This document shows positions 33,256-44,337 of a stretch of DNA of 64,000 nt, piece after piece. Under the pieces are notes generated by a model, which saw nothing but the letters and a program-made list of their open reading frames with translations, made no database searches and was not told where the DNA came from. The translations under genes were made by a program, and so were the position numbers. The stretch's first letter is position 1; the number at the start of each line of letters is the position of its first letter. Origin of the DNA: Calamus simplicifolius (taxonomy: Eukaryota > Streptophyta > Magnoliopsida > Arecales > Arecaceae); assembly GCA_900491605.1 (NCBI GenBank), contig UESW01004415.1:548094-612093 (forward strand), written 5' to 3'.

Positions 33256-34609
33256 TGTTGTTGCCAGATGACCCTCCTTAAATGTTCGCGAGTGTCCGGT
33301 CGCCTTTTCCAGCGAGCCCAAGATCTTATGGCGAGCTTCTCGCATCTGGAAGCCTGCAAAAAGTCCCGAGGACCGGAGATTCCGACGGGGAATAGAGATT
33401 TCGGTGGGGACCCTCCAACGCTCAAGTCAGTGCTCTGGGAAACAGCCATGAGCTTGAGGAAGCTCGAAAGAGAAAAAGAGAGAGAGCTTAAAGAAGAGCT
33501 CTCTGTGAGCAAGAATGAACATTTGGAAGTGTAGTGTATTGAGTTCTTGGAGTTACCTAATTGGGGGTCCCTTTTACCCAATTTATTCATCTTTGAACTA
33601 TGTGTGGCTTGCCTGAGAAGCTTGGAGCCTTGTCATGTAGTGAAGGAATGAGTCACGTGGAGACTCATGATGGACCATGACTTTTGGGGCTCATCTAGTT
33701 TGGGTGGTTGGGGTGTCATGATGACTGAGGACTTTGGTGGGTGGAATGTCTGTCACTTGTCAGGGCCTTTATGAAGATGCTTGCTTCTTAGTGGCATGTC
33801 AGAGCTACTCCCGTTAGAGGTGGGTGGCCACTTGATTATCGTGTACTGCTCTTTACCCTACCTTTTCTCATGCAAGGATGCCAACATGGCAACCATAAAT
33901 GCCTTAGTGAAGGGGAGAGAATAAGGCAATAAATGCCTTAGAGCAAGGGATGTACATTGCTGTCAGAAGACCATAAATGCCTTGGTGTGAGAGATATAAC
34001 GTGGCGGTGGAAGCCGAGTAGAAAAAGATCGCAGCCAACTTAAAAATCGAAGGCTGACTTGAGGAGGTTGTTCAGAAAGGACCGTCCAAGAAGACCGGTT
34101 GGAAAAGGCTTCTGAGGACGAAAGCGGGAAGAGGCCGAGGACTTCCTTCGCTGTCTTTCTCTCTTTATAGTACACATCATTGAATGCTCCATTTCATTAA
34201 ATGCTCTCCAAGTCATTATAACCATGTCTGCACCATTAAATGCTTAGTCCATTGACTTGACTATTGAACATTAATGACAGAAGGTGGCCCCCTTTTGCAC
34301 ATTTTCTCTCTTCTCATTATGATCGAGTGCTTGTTGTAGCCCAAAGCAAATCCGTGGATGAAATATTTAATGCCTACCGCATCCATAAAGAAGGCCGAGT
34401 AGAACAGCGCCTAGTTGGACGTAATATTTAATGCCTACCGCATCCTTTATAAAGAAAATCAAGTAGAATAGCGAGGCCGCTTAGGAATTGAGCCGTTCAA
34501 GAAGGCCGCTCAGAAATAGAGCCGAAGGCCACCTAGAAATAGAGCCGCTCTCGTCTTGAAAGCTAGAAATTGTTGTCATTATTGTCTATGGGGTCAGCCG
34601 GCCCTATCA
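33256..34609 (-). repeat. 5' LTR of the second non-autonomous element
   Basis: This 1,354-bp LTR ends in the minus sense with GGCAACAACA at 33,256, followed by GA and a PBS-like TGGCGTAAGGAAGCAAGG. The U5 motif is at about 33,410-33,430. Repeated AGAAATAGAGCCGTTCAGAA-type units near 34,470-34,545 match the 31,500-31,615 zone. A second PBS-like site (sense GCCAGGAAGGGG) lies at about 33,000-33,015, closer to gag. Confidence 0.75.
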
Positions 34610-34689
34610 GTTTTACTTAGCTTTGAAAGCATGATTAAAAACAAAAAACAAAAAGAAATTCTTATTCAGAAATGAATCAAGACTCTCTG

Positions 34690-34890
34690 TTTTTCTTTTC
34701 GATGAGATCAAGACCCTCTAGTTGAGAAGGACAAGCTTCATGTTTTAAGGGAAGACTGTTGCTGTTGAATTCAGCGCTATTATCTTTGCCTATATTTTTA
34801 TTGTTATTATCGTTGCTACCTGCTTGGCTTGCTGCAAAACTTGATTGAAATAGGTGAAGCTTCTTATGGAAGGGAATGCCATCTTCAATC
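34690..34890 (+). pseudogene. LINE reverse transcriptase relic, right of insertion
   Basis: The plus frame reads 'FKGRLLLLNSALLSLPIF' and then 'LLPAWLAAKLD' and 'SFLWKGMPSS', matching the plant L1 RT region that ends in R-x-F-L-W-x-G. It covers the same protein segment as the relic at 30,285, so the two are overlapping copies rather than two halves of one gene. Confidence 0.55.
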
Positions 34891-34983
34891 TCATTTGCTG
34901 CCTTAATTAAACGTCAAGTTATCTGCAAGGCCAATCCCCCTTTGTTGCCTTAGTTAGTGGGCGTACTTAACTTGATCACCTTA

Positions 34984-35584
34984 TGTAAGGCTCTGGGCCC
35001 GCAGCACCCACGAACTCATTTTTATCAATGTAGCATTTTGTCCAAATTTTTTGATGTGGGATTATTGGGAGGGGCATTACAATCTATCCCCTTACAGAGG
35101 GGACGTCCTCGTCGTTAGGGGCACATGATACAGGTTCAACCCATGAACCCATTTCGTTACAAAAAGTGAACAGGGTCCACACCAATTTGGGTCATCACAG
35201 CTCAAAAGGATCCAATTGGTACTTGTCCAATCTATCCCTTACAGAGGGAATATCCTTGTCACCAGGGGCACATGATCATAATCACCAAGCAGGATTCTAG
35301 AGGCTCCCATCAATGTAGCACTTTACCCTATGGTGTCCTTCTTCCTTAACTTAGGACTATTGGGAGGGGCATCACAATATATTGTAACGATTCAGGCTCT
35401 GGGCCCGCAGCACCCACGAGCTCGTTTCATTATAAGAAAGCAAGACGGACAAGGTCCACACCAAGTTGGACCACCACAGTCCAAAAGGATTCAATTGGTA
35501 CTTGTTCATCTTCCTTAACTGAGTTATAAACTATACAACCAACTCCTTATTTCTCGATGTGGGATTATTGGGAGGGGCTTCACA
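34984..35584 (+). repeat. TRIM-like element with short direct terminal repeats
   Basis: The right repeat (35,383-35,584, about 202 bp) starts TGTAACGATTCAGGCTCTGG and ends GGGAGGGGCTTCACA. The left repeat (34,984-35,081) starts TGTAAGGCTCTGGGCCCGC and ends GGGAGGGGCATTACA, with an internal deletion. A partial end copy (GGGAGGGGCATCACA) closes at 35,376. Between them lies TCCCCTTACAGAGGGGACGT and sequence like the LTR middle. TG/CA ends, the small size and the lack of ORFs suggest a TRIM or tandem solo repeats. Confidence 0.5.
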
Positions 35585-37190
35585 CCTGCTCAACTTCAAT
35601 ATTTACCCGGCAAAATTTTGAAGGAAAATCAACAAGGTCATGGGGGTCAAATAGAGCTCAAGAAGAATCATTTAAGCAATTTTAAAATGTTTGGGATCTC
35701 AGGTGATAGCTCTTTGATCGTCGATATGGATTGAAATGAATAACTGTATCTTTATTCACAAAGAATCCAGCTGCAACATGACACTGAAAACAAGCCGTCA
35801 ACCTCTTTTCAACATGGATGCTTATGAAGCTTAAATGGCAAACCAGTTTTGATTTTACTTAACGACATCACTACGTAATCCTTCTTCTACCTCCAGTGTT
35901 GTTGAGTAGAATATTGATTCCTCTTTTGTTAATGACTTCCTTGAAGGATGCATGATTTAGCCTCCATTTCCTTAATGAAGGTCAGCAGAACATTTGCTCT
36001 TCCTTTCCTCAAGAAAAACGAAGAAGAAGAAGAAGAAGAAGAAGAGAGCTTCAGGAAACATAGCAGCAGAGGACAAATTATATATGGCCTTGATTTGTTA
36101 ACTTTGTCAGCTTGATTTGAATATCAGAAGTAATCTATTACATGATAAAATGATGTTTCAATTTGCTAAGTATATGAAATATTGTGTAATATAAGAATGA
36201 GTCTGATTACATTTAAATCAGGGTTGCAAATTTGCAGGTGGGCCTCTCACAGCCTATTCATTCATTCATAGAAGGAGATAAAAAAGAGCAGTGATTTTTA
36301 CTCCCTCCCTATGGGATTTGGGCCAGCCCATTTCATAGATCTTCAAGTCAAATCCTATGAAGTCCTTCCTTCCTGTTATTCACTGAATTCTTCTAGGATC
36401 ATCCAAATAGGCTCTGAAAGTCTTGGATGTTGTAGACTAGATGTATTTGACTTAAATTGTTCTAGATGAGCATAATCTCTTCAATGTTAAAAACATGGAA
36501 ACTTGGGTCAGATTTCTCATCATTCAATTGGACCAGTGATCATGACCGTGGTGAAACAACTTATAACTCAATATTTAAATAAAATAATATAAAAAAAGAT
36601 GATATAAAAAAAATCAAATAGATGCGTAATAATACATAAAATACAAACATAAAATATGAAATAATTATTATATAATTGTTTCAAGGAAAAAAATAAAAAA
36701 ATTTTTTTGTTGATATATTCATCATCAAGAGCCTTCCTATCTCTAGCATTAATTTGATGATGCCGACGTACAAGGGCAACCTCCACGCACCATTGCCCAA
36801 AAAAAAAGAAAAAAAAGTCTTCTCTCATGCCATTCAAATGACTAACCAAAACAATCTTCTACGGTGCAATAGTAATTCATAAAAATATAAATATTAAACA
36901 AATATTATAAATTTAAATCATATAATATTGATAGAAAATATTTTGTAATAGAAAATTTAAATATTTGATTGATTTGGATTAGCAGTTCATCTTAGAAACA
37001 TGGTTGAGCTATCAACTCAGCTAAAAAAATTTATCAATTTGGTCAAATTTAATCCAAACGAATTTTGCAAAATCCTAAATTGTGAATTCTATGGTACAAG
37101 AAGACTAAGAAAAATTAATCATACAAAACTACATTCTTGGTAGATATACAATCTACAGAATTAAATACTCTAACCCCAAATCATGCACCA
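35585..37190. other. Intergenic stretch with a GAA microsatellite
   Basis: A (GAA)n run lies at 36,019-36,045. The rest is AT-rich with no gene features. A 93-residue minus-strand frame at 36,568-36,849 is Phe/Ile-rich and low complexity. Confidence 0.5.
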
Positions 37191-37192
37191 AC

Positions 37193-39312
37193 TAGGAGTG
37201 TACAAGAAAATTGATTAAACTGTAAAATTAGTCTAAATCATGATTTTGGTTCGGTTTGTATCATGTTTTCTTTCTTTTTTTTTCCTAATCTTTGGTTTGT
37301 TTTTCAGTTTAAAAATTTCTAAAACCAAAAAGAATTATTCGATTTCAATTTGAATTTCTAAAAAAATCAATATAAATCGAACTGAACTATATGTATATAT
37401 TATATGAATTTCATTTATACTTCATAGTTAAAATTAAGGTGGTACAAATATTTGTGAATAAATGGATTATGTTAGAGTTATGTTCTTTTCTATTATGAGT
37501 AATTGGATTACCATTTGATTATATAAGGTTGCATTTGGTGCATTACCAGCAATCCTAAATGGTAATGTAGATTATCTATAAGATAGATTACCACTAGATG
37601 GATTGCCAGTAATGTTGATTACTGTGTTTAGTATGCACAGGTAATGTTACAGTAATATTGATTACTATGTTTGGTATGACAACAGATTACCAGTCATATA
37701 ACATCAAATTCCAAAATACCCCTAAATTAAATTCATATATTAAATCAAATCTATTAAAATTTTTTAAAATACCTCAAAATATCCCTAAATCAAAATATTT
37801 ATATAATAATAATATACTAGATTTAATTATTTTTTAAGATTAAAATATATTTTTAATCTTTAAACATTTATTCAAATTTTTTTTTTGATTCTTAAACTTT
37901 CAATTATCATAATTTATTTATTATATTTTAAAAATAATTTATTTTTAATATTTTATTATATAAAATTAATTAAAATTAATAGACTAATTGATATATTATT
38001 TTTTAATTTTATTTTTTAATATTAAATTAATTAAAAATTAATTTTTTAAAAAATAAATTATTTGACAAATAAAAAAATTTAATTAATTTAATTTTATTTT
38101 TTATAAAAATAAAATTAAAAAATTAGTTTTAAAAAAAATAATTTAAAAAAAATAAAAAAATAAAAAAAATTATATTTTAAAACTAAAATTTTAATTAATT
38201 TAATATTTAAAAAAATTATTTTTAAAAATTAATTTTAAAAATTTTAAAAATAATTTTAAAAATTAAAAAATTAGTTTAAAAAATTTAAAATTAAATTATT
38301 TAAAAAATAAAAAATTTAATTATTTTTTAATTAATTTAATTAATTTAATTTAATATTTTAAAAAATAAAATTAAAATAAATTAATTTTTAAAAAATTAAA
38401 TTTAAAAATAAAAAATTAATTAATTTAATTTATTATTTAAAAAAATTAAAAATTAATTTAAAAAAAATTAAAAAAATTAATTTTAAAAATTAATTTTAAA
38501 AATTAAAAAAAATTAAATTAATTAAAAAAAGTAAAAAAATAAATTAATTTGTTAATTAATTTAATTAAATTAATATTTTAAAAATAAAAAATAAAATTAT
38601 TTTTTAAAAAATTAATTTAAAAAGATAAAAAATTATTTTTTAAAATTAAAATTAAAATTAATTTAATTAATTAATTTAATATTTAAAAATAAAATTTAAA
38701 AATTATTTTAAAAGTAATTTAAAAATCAAAAAATTATTTTTTTAAAATTAAATTAAAAATTTTAAAAAATTAATTTTTAAAATTAAATAAAAAAATTAAT
38801 TTAATTTTTTAATTTAATTTTTAATTTAATTGTTTGGAGGAAGGGATAATTTTATTTTTACAAAAGAGGCAGGGGTAATTTTGTCAAAAGAAAAACTTAT
38901 TAGATTACAATATAGCCGGTAATGTTGATAGCCACCTCCTCTTAAAGTAATGTGGATTACCACTTGAGTGGTAATCCAGATTACCACTGCAGGATAGATT
39001 GTCATTCAAAATACGTACCAAACATGGTTATCCGGTGGAGCCCTTTTAAATTACCGGTAATCTGGATAGATTACCTTCTACCAAACGCCCCCTAAAAGTT
39101 ATTATAGAAACTAATCTTTTGATCATTTAAAATAGGTTCAGATAAATCGATAAATCGAATTAAAAACAAATTGAATTTGTTGTTTTGCTTTAATTTGATT
39201 TACTAAAACAAACAATTCAGTTTCGATGCTAATTTTAAAAAATTAATTTAAATTAATTTTATTTTAATATATCTCTAAACTAATCCAACCTGTTCACTTA
39301 AGCACACTCGTA
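37193..39312. mobile_element. Possible hAT-type element interrupted by later insertions
   Basis: The left end CTAGGAGTGTACAAGAAAAT and the inverted right end CTACGAGTGTGCTTAAGTGA match at 10 of the first 12 bases. Interior flanks on both sides carry TTCGGTTTG/TCGAACTGAA-like sequence typical of small hAT MITEs. The right end is split by the solo LTR at 39,314, whose duplication CGTAG is part of this terminus. The 8-bp duplication is not clean. Confidence 0.4.
37527..39092. mobile_element. PIF/Harbinger-type MITE with AT-only core
   Basis: The ends are GGTTGCATTTGGT and, inverted, GGGGGCGTTTGGT, flanked by TAA on both sides (37,524-37,526 and 39,093-39,095). Both features fit Tourist-like elements. 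Both arms are rich in GGTAATC/GATTACC palindromes, and the core (about 37,730-38,830) is almost pure A/T. There is no transposase ORF. At 1.57 kb it is long for a MITE. Confidence 0.72.
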
Positions 39313-39313
39313 G

Positions 39314-40090
39314 TGATGTGGCTGATCTAACGTCGTTAGAATTGACGGGGAGGGTAGCTGATGGAGCCCCCGCCTCGGCCCCCGAGGCGCCTTTGGCCAA
39401 GGCCTCCTCGGCCTCCGAGGCTCCCTCGTCGGACCCGGCATCCCCCCGCCTCAGTCTCGGACCCGGCATCCCTCCGCCTCGGCCCCCGAAGCACCTTCGA
39501 TCGAGGCCCCCTCGGCCTTGGACCTGGCGTCCCCTCGGCCCTGGCCTTGGGACTGGGGGGCACCCTAGCTCCGAGCCCCTTAGTCCAGCCACTTGACACC
39601 CCCACTTGGCCCATCAACCGTCTGTGGCGGCCACGTGGCCCACTACCTCCTGCAACAGCACGTGGCCGCGATCCGTAACGGCGCACGCCTGACACGACCA
39701 CCCATCTGCCGGCTGTAGCGCCATGTTTCACAGGTGGCCGGCGGGATGAGACATCTTTGACATGCTTAGTATCGGTTGCGACCTGTTGCTGTCATCCTGG
39801 TCCTCTGTCCGCTACCGAACAAGGGCACTTCGAAATCAATTATCTTATGAAAGTAGAAAAAGAGACCCTCGAACAGGTATAAAAGCCCACACTCACAATG
39901 AGGAAAGGATCTGAACTCAAGTTCTCTAGCTCTTTCTGCTAGCTTACTCTTGTCTATTCTCGAATTGCTTATTTGAGCATCGGAGGGTTCCCATCAGTGT
40001 AACTGATCTTCGGAAACTTTCTTGCAGAAGTTCACCAAGGAGGAGGATCTTCGTTTTTCGATGTTTGAGGACGATGATTTAACGTTAACA
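39314..40090 (+). mobile_element. Solo LTR of a Tat-type element
   Basis: This 777-bp LTR has ends TGATGTGGCTGATCTAAC and GATTTAACGTTAACA and a perfect 5-bp duplication CGTAG (39,309-39,313 and 40,091-40,095). It opens like the LTR at 11,314. It contains a GC-rich block, a TATA box at 39,878-39,885 (TATAAAAG) and the U5 motif at about 39,968-39,991 followed by CTTGCAG. A single LTR with a duplication indicates recombination between two former LTRs. Confidence 0.88.
39878..39885 (+). promoter_or_regulatory. TATA box of the solo LTR
   Basis: TATAAAAG in the context GAACAGGTATAAAAGCCCAC, about 90 bp upstream of the U5 motif. It could act as a stray promoter. Confidence 0.55.
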
Positions 40091-40095
40091 CGTAG

Positions 40096-40882
40096 CATTC
40101 AACCATCCTCTGCGACATCTAACCTATTTTTCGATCATGCATTGAGGATGTGGCTCACAGCAAGCGGCATCTAGGATCATCACAAACAAGCTACCCATGA
40201 GAAAGCTTCTTTTAGGCTAACAAGGATGTTTATGTGCTGAATCGATGAATCGATTCCGTTATGGTCTGATTAACTCGTTGGTTCTGAAGATGGATTGGAC
40301 TTTGTTCTTGGTTCATTGTCCATCACCATCTCCAATATGGTTCAATCAATCAGCACAAAAGCCAATCTATAATCACTTGAGCTTAACACAATTAAACACA
40401 AATTAATATGATTTCATTAATAATTTATATTATATTTCTTTTAATTATATTTTTACATAAATATTATTTGTATAACTAAAATATAATATAATTATAAGTT
40501 TAAAATATAACTAGAATGGCATGCTCAAATTAATAAAACCCACGCTCCAAACCACTTACCAAGTTGCTGGTAGACAACCCATCTTTAGCTGGAATTAAAT
40601 GACTTGACTAGAATTCAAACCGACCATCAATATGATGAGCTTGACATAGATCTAGCTCACGAAAGCTTGATTCCCATGCATCTCATAATTTATAGGTGGC
40701 AAGCCAAATAGTGAAGGATGTAAAAGATTTCAATCCCTTGCCCTTAAAGATTTGTTCCTTGAGTAGGGCAGTCGCTCCAACATGCAAACCCTTTATCCAA
40801 CCCTAATTTGACAACAGATGGGTTAGCTATGAAATCAAAGTTAAATTTGTTGAAACTTTTTACCAGGGTTTCGATTTGAGCT

Positions 40883-40927
<45 letters not shown>

Positions 40928-41263
40928 CTAAATCTACACAAATATACATGTGCACATATATATTTGCATACATATAGAGACATGCGCATGCACACATACA
41001 CAATATTAGTTTTATTTATACATTATTCAATTAATTTATACATTTTAAATAAAAAATAAAAAGTAATGATATAATTATACTTGAATTTGAGTAAAGTTTA
41101 TTTCTTTAAAAATTTTTAATTGATTATTGAATTTGAGTGATGTTTATCACTTATGATTTAATTTTTATAGTATATATTGGATACCTATAAACTTTCCAAA
41201 GCATCCATTGTTTAGTTTGATTGACTCTTCAAGATGTATTATCTGATGCTTGATCGATGCTTA
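40096..41263. other. AT-rich spacer with (TA)n
   Basis: A (TA)n run lies at 40,885-40,926. No gene or recognisable repeat otherwise. Confidence 0.5.
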
Positions 41264-41271
41264 GACCTAAC

Positions 41272-41778
41272 TAGGGTCGAAAGTGGGCTCAAGGCAGGCT
41301 CGAGCTGAGGTTATCTAAACTTTAGATTGGGTTGGGTTCAAAATTAAGGTTCATATTAATTTCAAACCAAGCTCGGATAAATAATTGGTTCGAGCCAAGC
41401 TTGGCCCGAACCTGAGCCTCATTCAGGTCCAATTATGAAGCCCGATTATGAAGCTCATAGTTGGATTGGCTGAATCTTCATTTAGTGTTAATTTATACAA
41501 AATTTAATCTATATATTTCTTGTTTAAGCAAACAATCATTTTATATATTTTTTAATTTAGTTTAAGTAAACAATATGTATGTTTGAATAAATAAGTTTGT
41601 AAAATAAATTACTAAATTGGACCGGGCCAATATTTTAGCTCAAATAGGCTAATTCAGGTTGGCCCAATAGCTTTCGGGCCAAACTCGAGTCTAGGCTTGG
41701 GTTAGGCTCAGGCCTAAGTTTGATACCGGGCCTGAATGAGGATTTGATCTGATTCAGTCCGACCAACTTTCAGCCCTA
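41272..41778. mobile_element. hAT-type MITE, 507 bp
   Basis: The ends are TAGGGTCGAAAGTGGGCTCA and, inverted, TAGGGCTGAAAGTTGGTCGG. The flanking 8-bp near-duplicates are GACCTAAC (41,264-41,271) and GACCTGAC (41,779-41,786). The interior is rich in GGCCC/GGGCC and AGGCTC subterminal motifs. It has no coding capacity. Confidence 0.72.
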
Positions 41779-41786
41779 GACCTGAC

Positions 41787-42300
41787 CTCCTTCGAACCTG
41801 ACTCGAAAGCTTGGAGTTAACCTAACTCTTCATTGGATAAACTTGGGCCTGAACATAGCTCGATGGTGGCCTTACAAGAGTTTGGAAGATGTGTCCAAGA
41901 TGTCGCATCTGCTTGAATGAAAAAGTCTTGACAATGCAACAAGAGCTGCACCGCATTCGATAATTAGACTCCACCACATGTAAACATATATTAAAATTAA
42001 AAAAAATTATTTTTAATACTTATGCATATATATATAGCATATGCCTCAATCATTAGGATTGATGTGCACTTGTTGGTCCATCCTGTCCAGAAAAAGCCGG
42101 TGCATCAAAACTTTTTCTGATCGGATAACGTTAACTAAGATTCCAGGGGTGTTTACAATGAGACTGGTTTTCAAAAAAGTATACCCTAAGCTCTAGGCCA
42201 GTAGCTGGAGAAATCCACGGCCTTGCTGCCGGTGATCGTAGCCTATCCTCACGGGTCATCATCAAGAATCTATTATATTAAAGGAGCTGTTTCTGCATTC

Positions 42301-42333
<33 letters not shown>

Positions 42334-42427
42334 GAAAGAAAATCTAAAGGTGGGCCATGCTACGTATCAAATTGTTGGTTCCAATTCTCTACTGAAATTA
42401 ACTATTTTTTATATCATTTTTCTTTTG
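41787..42427. other. Spacer with (AAT)n
   Basis: An (AAT)n microsatellite lies at about 42,299-42,333. No gene is seen. Confidence 0.5.
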
Positions 42428-42830
42428 ACTAAAATATATTTTTATTCCTTAAACTTTTATTTAAAATTTATTTTTTATATTTTAAAAATATTGCAATCTT
42501 AATATTTTTTTATATAAAATTAATAAAATAATCGATATACCATCTTAATACGAATACATGAATCGGCTGATTAGATAACATATTTTATAATTAAAATTAA
42601 TAAAAAAATAATACGCATTGGCTTGTTGATTAGATGATACATTTTATAATTAACATTAATATTTTATATATAATTTTAATTTGAACATATGAATTAGAAT
42701 GATATGTACCATCGGTTATACCAATAATTTTAATTAATTAATCTCATAAACGAGATGGTATTGGTATTTTAATAATTAAAATGAATTTTGAGAAAATTAA
42801 AGTTTGAGGGCCAAAGGTATGTTATCACTT
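42428..42830. mobile_element. Possible MITE with long degenerate inverted arms
   Basis: The left arm (AAAATATATTTTTATTCCTT AAACTTT) and the inverted right arm (ACATACCTTTGGCCCTCAAA CTTT) align over about 45 bp with many mismatches. No clear target duplication was found. This layout is common in plant Mutator-like MITEs, but the call is weak. Confidence 0.35.
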
Positions 42831-43033
42831 TTTTTTTTTAAAAAAATCTTATACTTAAAAGTTTGCGTTTATATCTTTAGGCAGTACAACGTGACATCAA
42901 AATCTCGAATTAAAAATATATATATATATATATTATGGTTTCACAAAAACTGCTAGCTGCGAGATATATATCATGGGCCAGTGGGCCACGGTTGCAGGTA
43001 TTGACCTAGAGTCCGGTGGACTGTCTGTTTCCC

Positions 43034-43067
<34 letters not shown>

Positions 43068-44334
43068 CACGTTTTTCTATACGATGACAATGAGTCAATG
43101 GCGAATTGGCGACACCTTCTTCTAATCTCCTCTCTATTTGCGGCACGAGCTGGAACAGCGGCACCTCTTCTAGGTTCTTCTGGTGAGCGGAGTTAGTACG
43201 GCACGAATCTTCTCCTCTCCGCCGTTCGGGACCCGCCACCTTTCCCTATCAATCAACGTAAAATTAAAACCTATAACATGGCGTGTCTGGGGGAAACTAA
43301 ATTCAAGCTGGCAGAAAGTGATGAGAATTGTGTTATCTTCGCAATAAAATTAAGATTATGAAATCCAACATTCAACTTTGCCGTGTACCATCATATATCG
43401 CTTTGTTTTTAGCCAAAGGGCACATGTTTATTGAAGAAATATCCACCCACTTAAATTTATTTTTAATTAGCTAAAGGGCACATGTTTGATAGAGAAATCG
43501 ATCAGCCCATTATTTCCTTGTAAAAAAAAAGACTTGTTTTGCTATATGACAACATGACGTACGTGTTTGAGGCAATGAATTCAAACTTTACCTTTTAAAA
43601 CAAAACAAAATTGAATAAAAAATTCAGCAATATCAACTGAGCTTTACATGATATATCATCTCTTTCATCTTGTTCGGCTAAATCGCACATGTTTAATTTA
43701 TAGAGCTATCCAACAACTGCCTTCGTCTAGAATATTTTTCAAAAGTCCAAAGCATTGGCTGCCGTTTTCTAACTTTAATTAATTATAAAGAAAACTTTCC
43801 CTCATATCATAAACTGATCCTCTCAAGGTGCGGCCAGCTAACTAGAGGTAAGTGTCATCATGCTGGTGGATTTCAAGGGCTGCTAAGCTTTGCTCTATAT
43901 TATACAAATTATCTTGTTGTTTTCATATCTTTCAGATGGATGAAAGGAGTGTCCAGGTTCTTTTGCACCTTCTTCAATTTGGTGGATTTAAAATTGGAAA
44001 TTGATTTAAAGAAAACAGAAGTAAAAGATGCACTAAGAGAGCATCCAAGTTAAAATGAAAGGGACTGAATCAAGCTTTATTCAATCTGATTTAATATATA
44101 TATATATATAATTAAAAAAGACAAGAGAGGTAGACATCAAAGAGAGAAATGAGATTAGAAAGAAGAACTGTCGACCACCATTCAATCTGCTTTCATGCAT
44201 ATTTGATGCAGCAAAAGTAAGATATACTTTAGGGTAGATCAAAACTCTATTCTAGTGGAGAATCTTAATTCTAGAGTAGGGGGCTGAAATAGTTTATTCA
44301 ATATAGACACCATGATAGATCCATTATTGCCATA
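42831..44334. other. Intergenic stretch with microsatellites
   Basis: It contains (TA)n at about 42,916-42,932, (ATT)n at 43,035-43,066 and (TA)n at 44,094-44,110. A moderately GC-rich patch at 43,100-43,250 has no convincing ORF. Confidence 0.5.
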
Positions 44335-44337
44335 TAA

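Larger units (their letters stand above)
30450..34609 (-). mobile_element. Second non-autonomous LTR element
   Basis: The element is 4,160 bp, flanked by the 5-bp duplication GTTTT (30,445-30,449 and 34,610-34,614). Sense is minus: 5' LTR 33,256-34,609 starting TGATAGGGCCGGCTGACC, a gag remnant near 32,665-32,928, an internal repeat zone, and a 3' LTR at 30,450-31,615 that lacks the first ~120 bp. No pol domains are seen. It belongs to the Tat-like group by its gag start and U5 motif. Confidence 0.82.

Noticed and set aside
36568..36849. Phe/Ile-rich minus-strand frame
   Set aside because: AT-rich low-complexity translation with no family features.
39275..39731. Open frames on both strands in the solo LTR
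   Set aside because: GC-rich LTR sequence. The boundaries and the CGTAG duplication explain the region.
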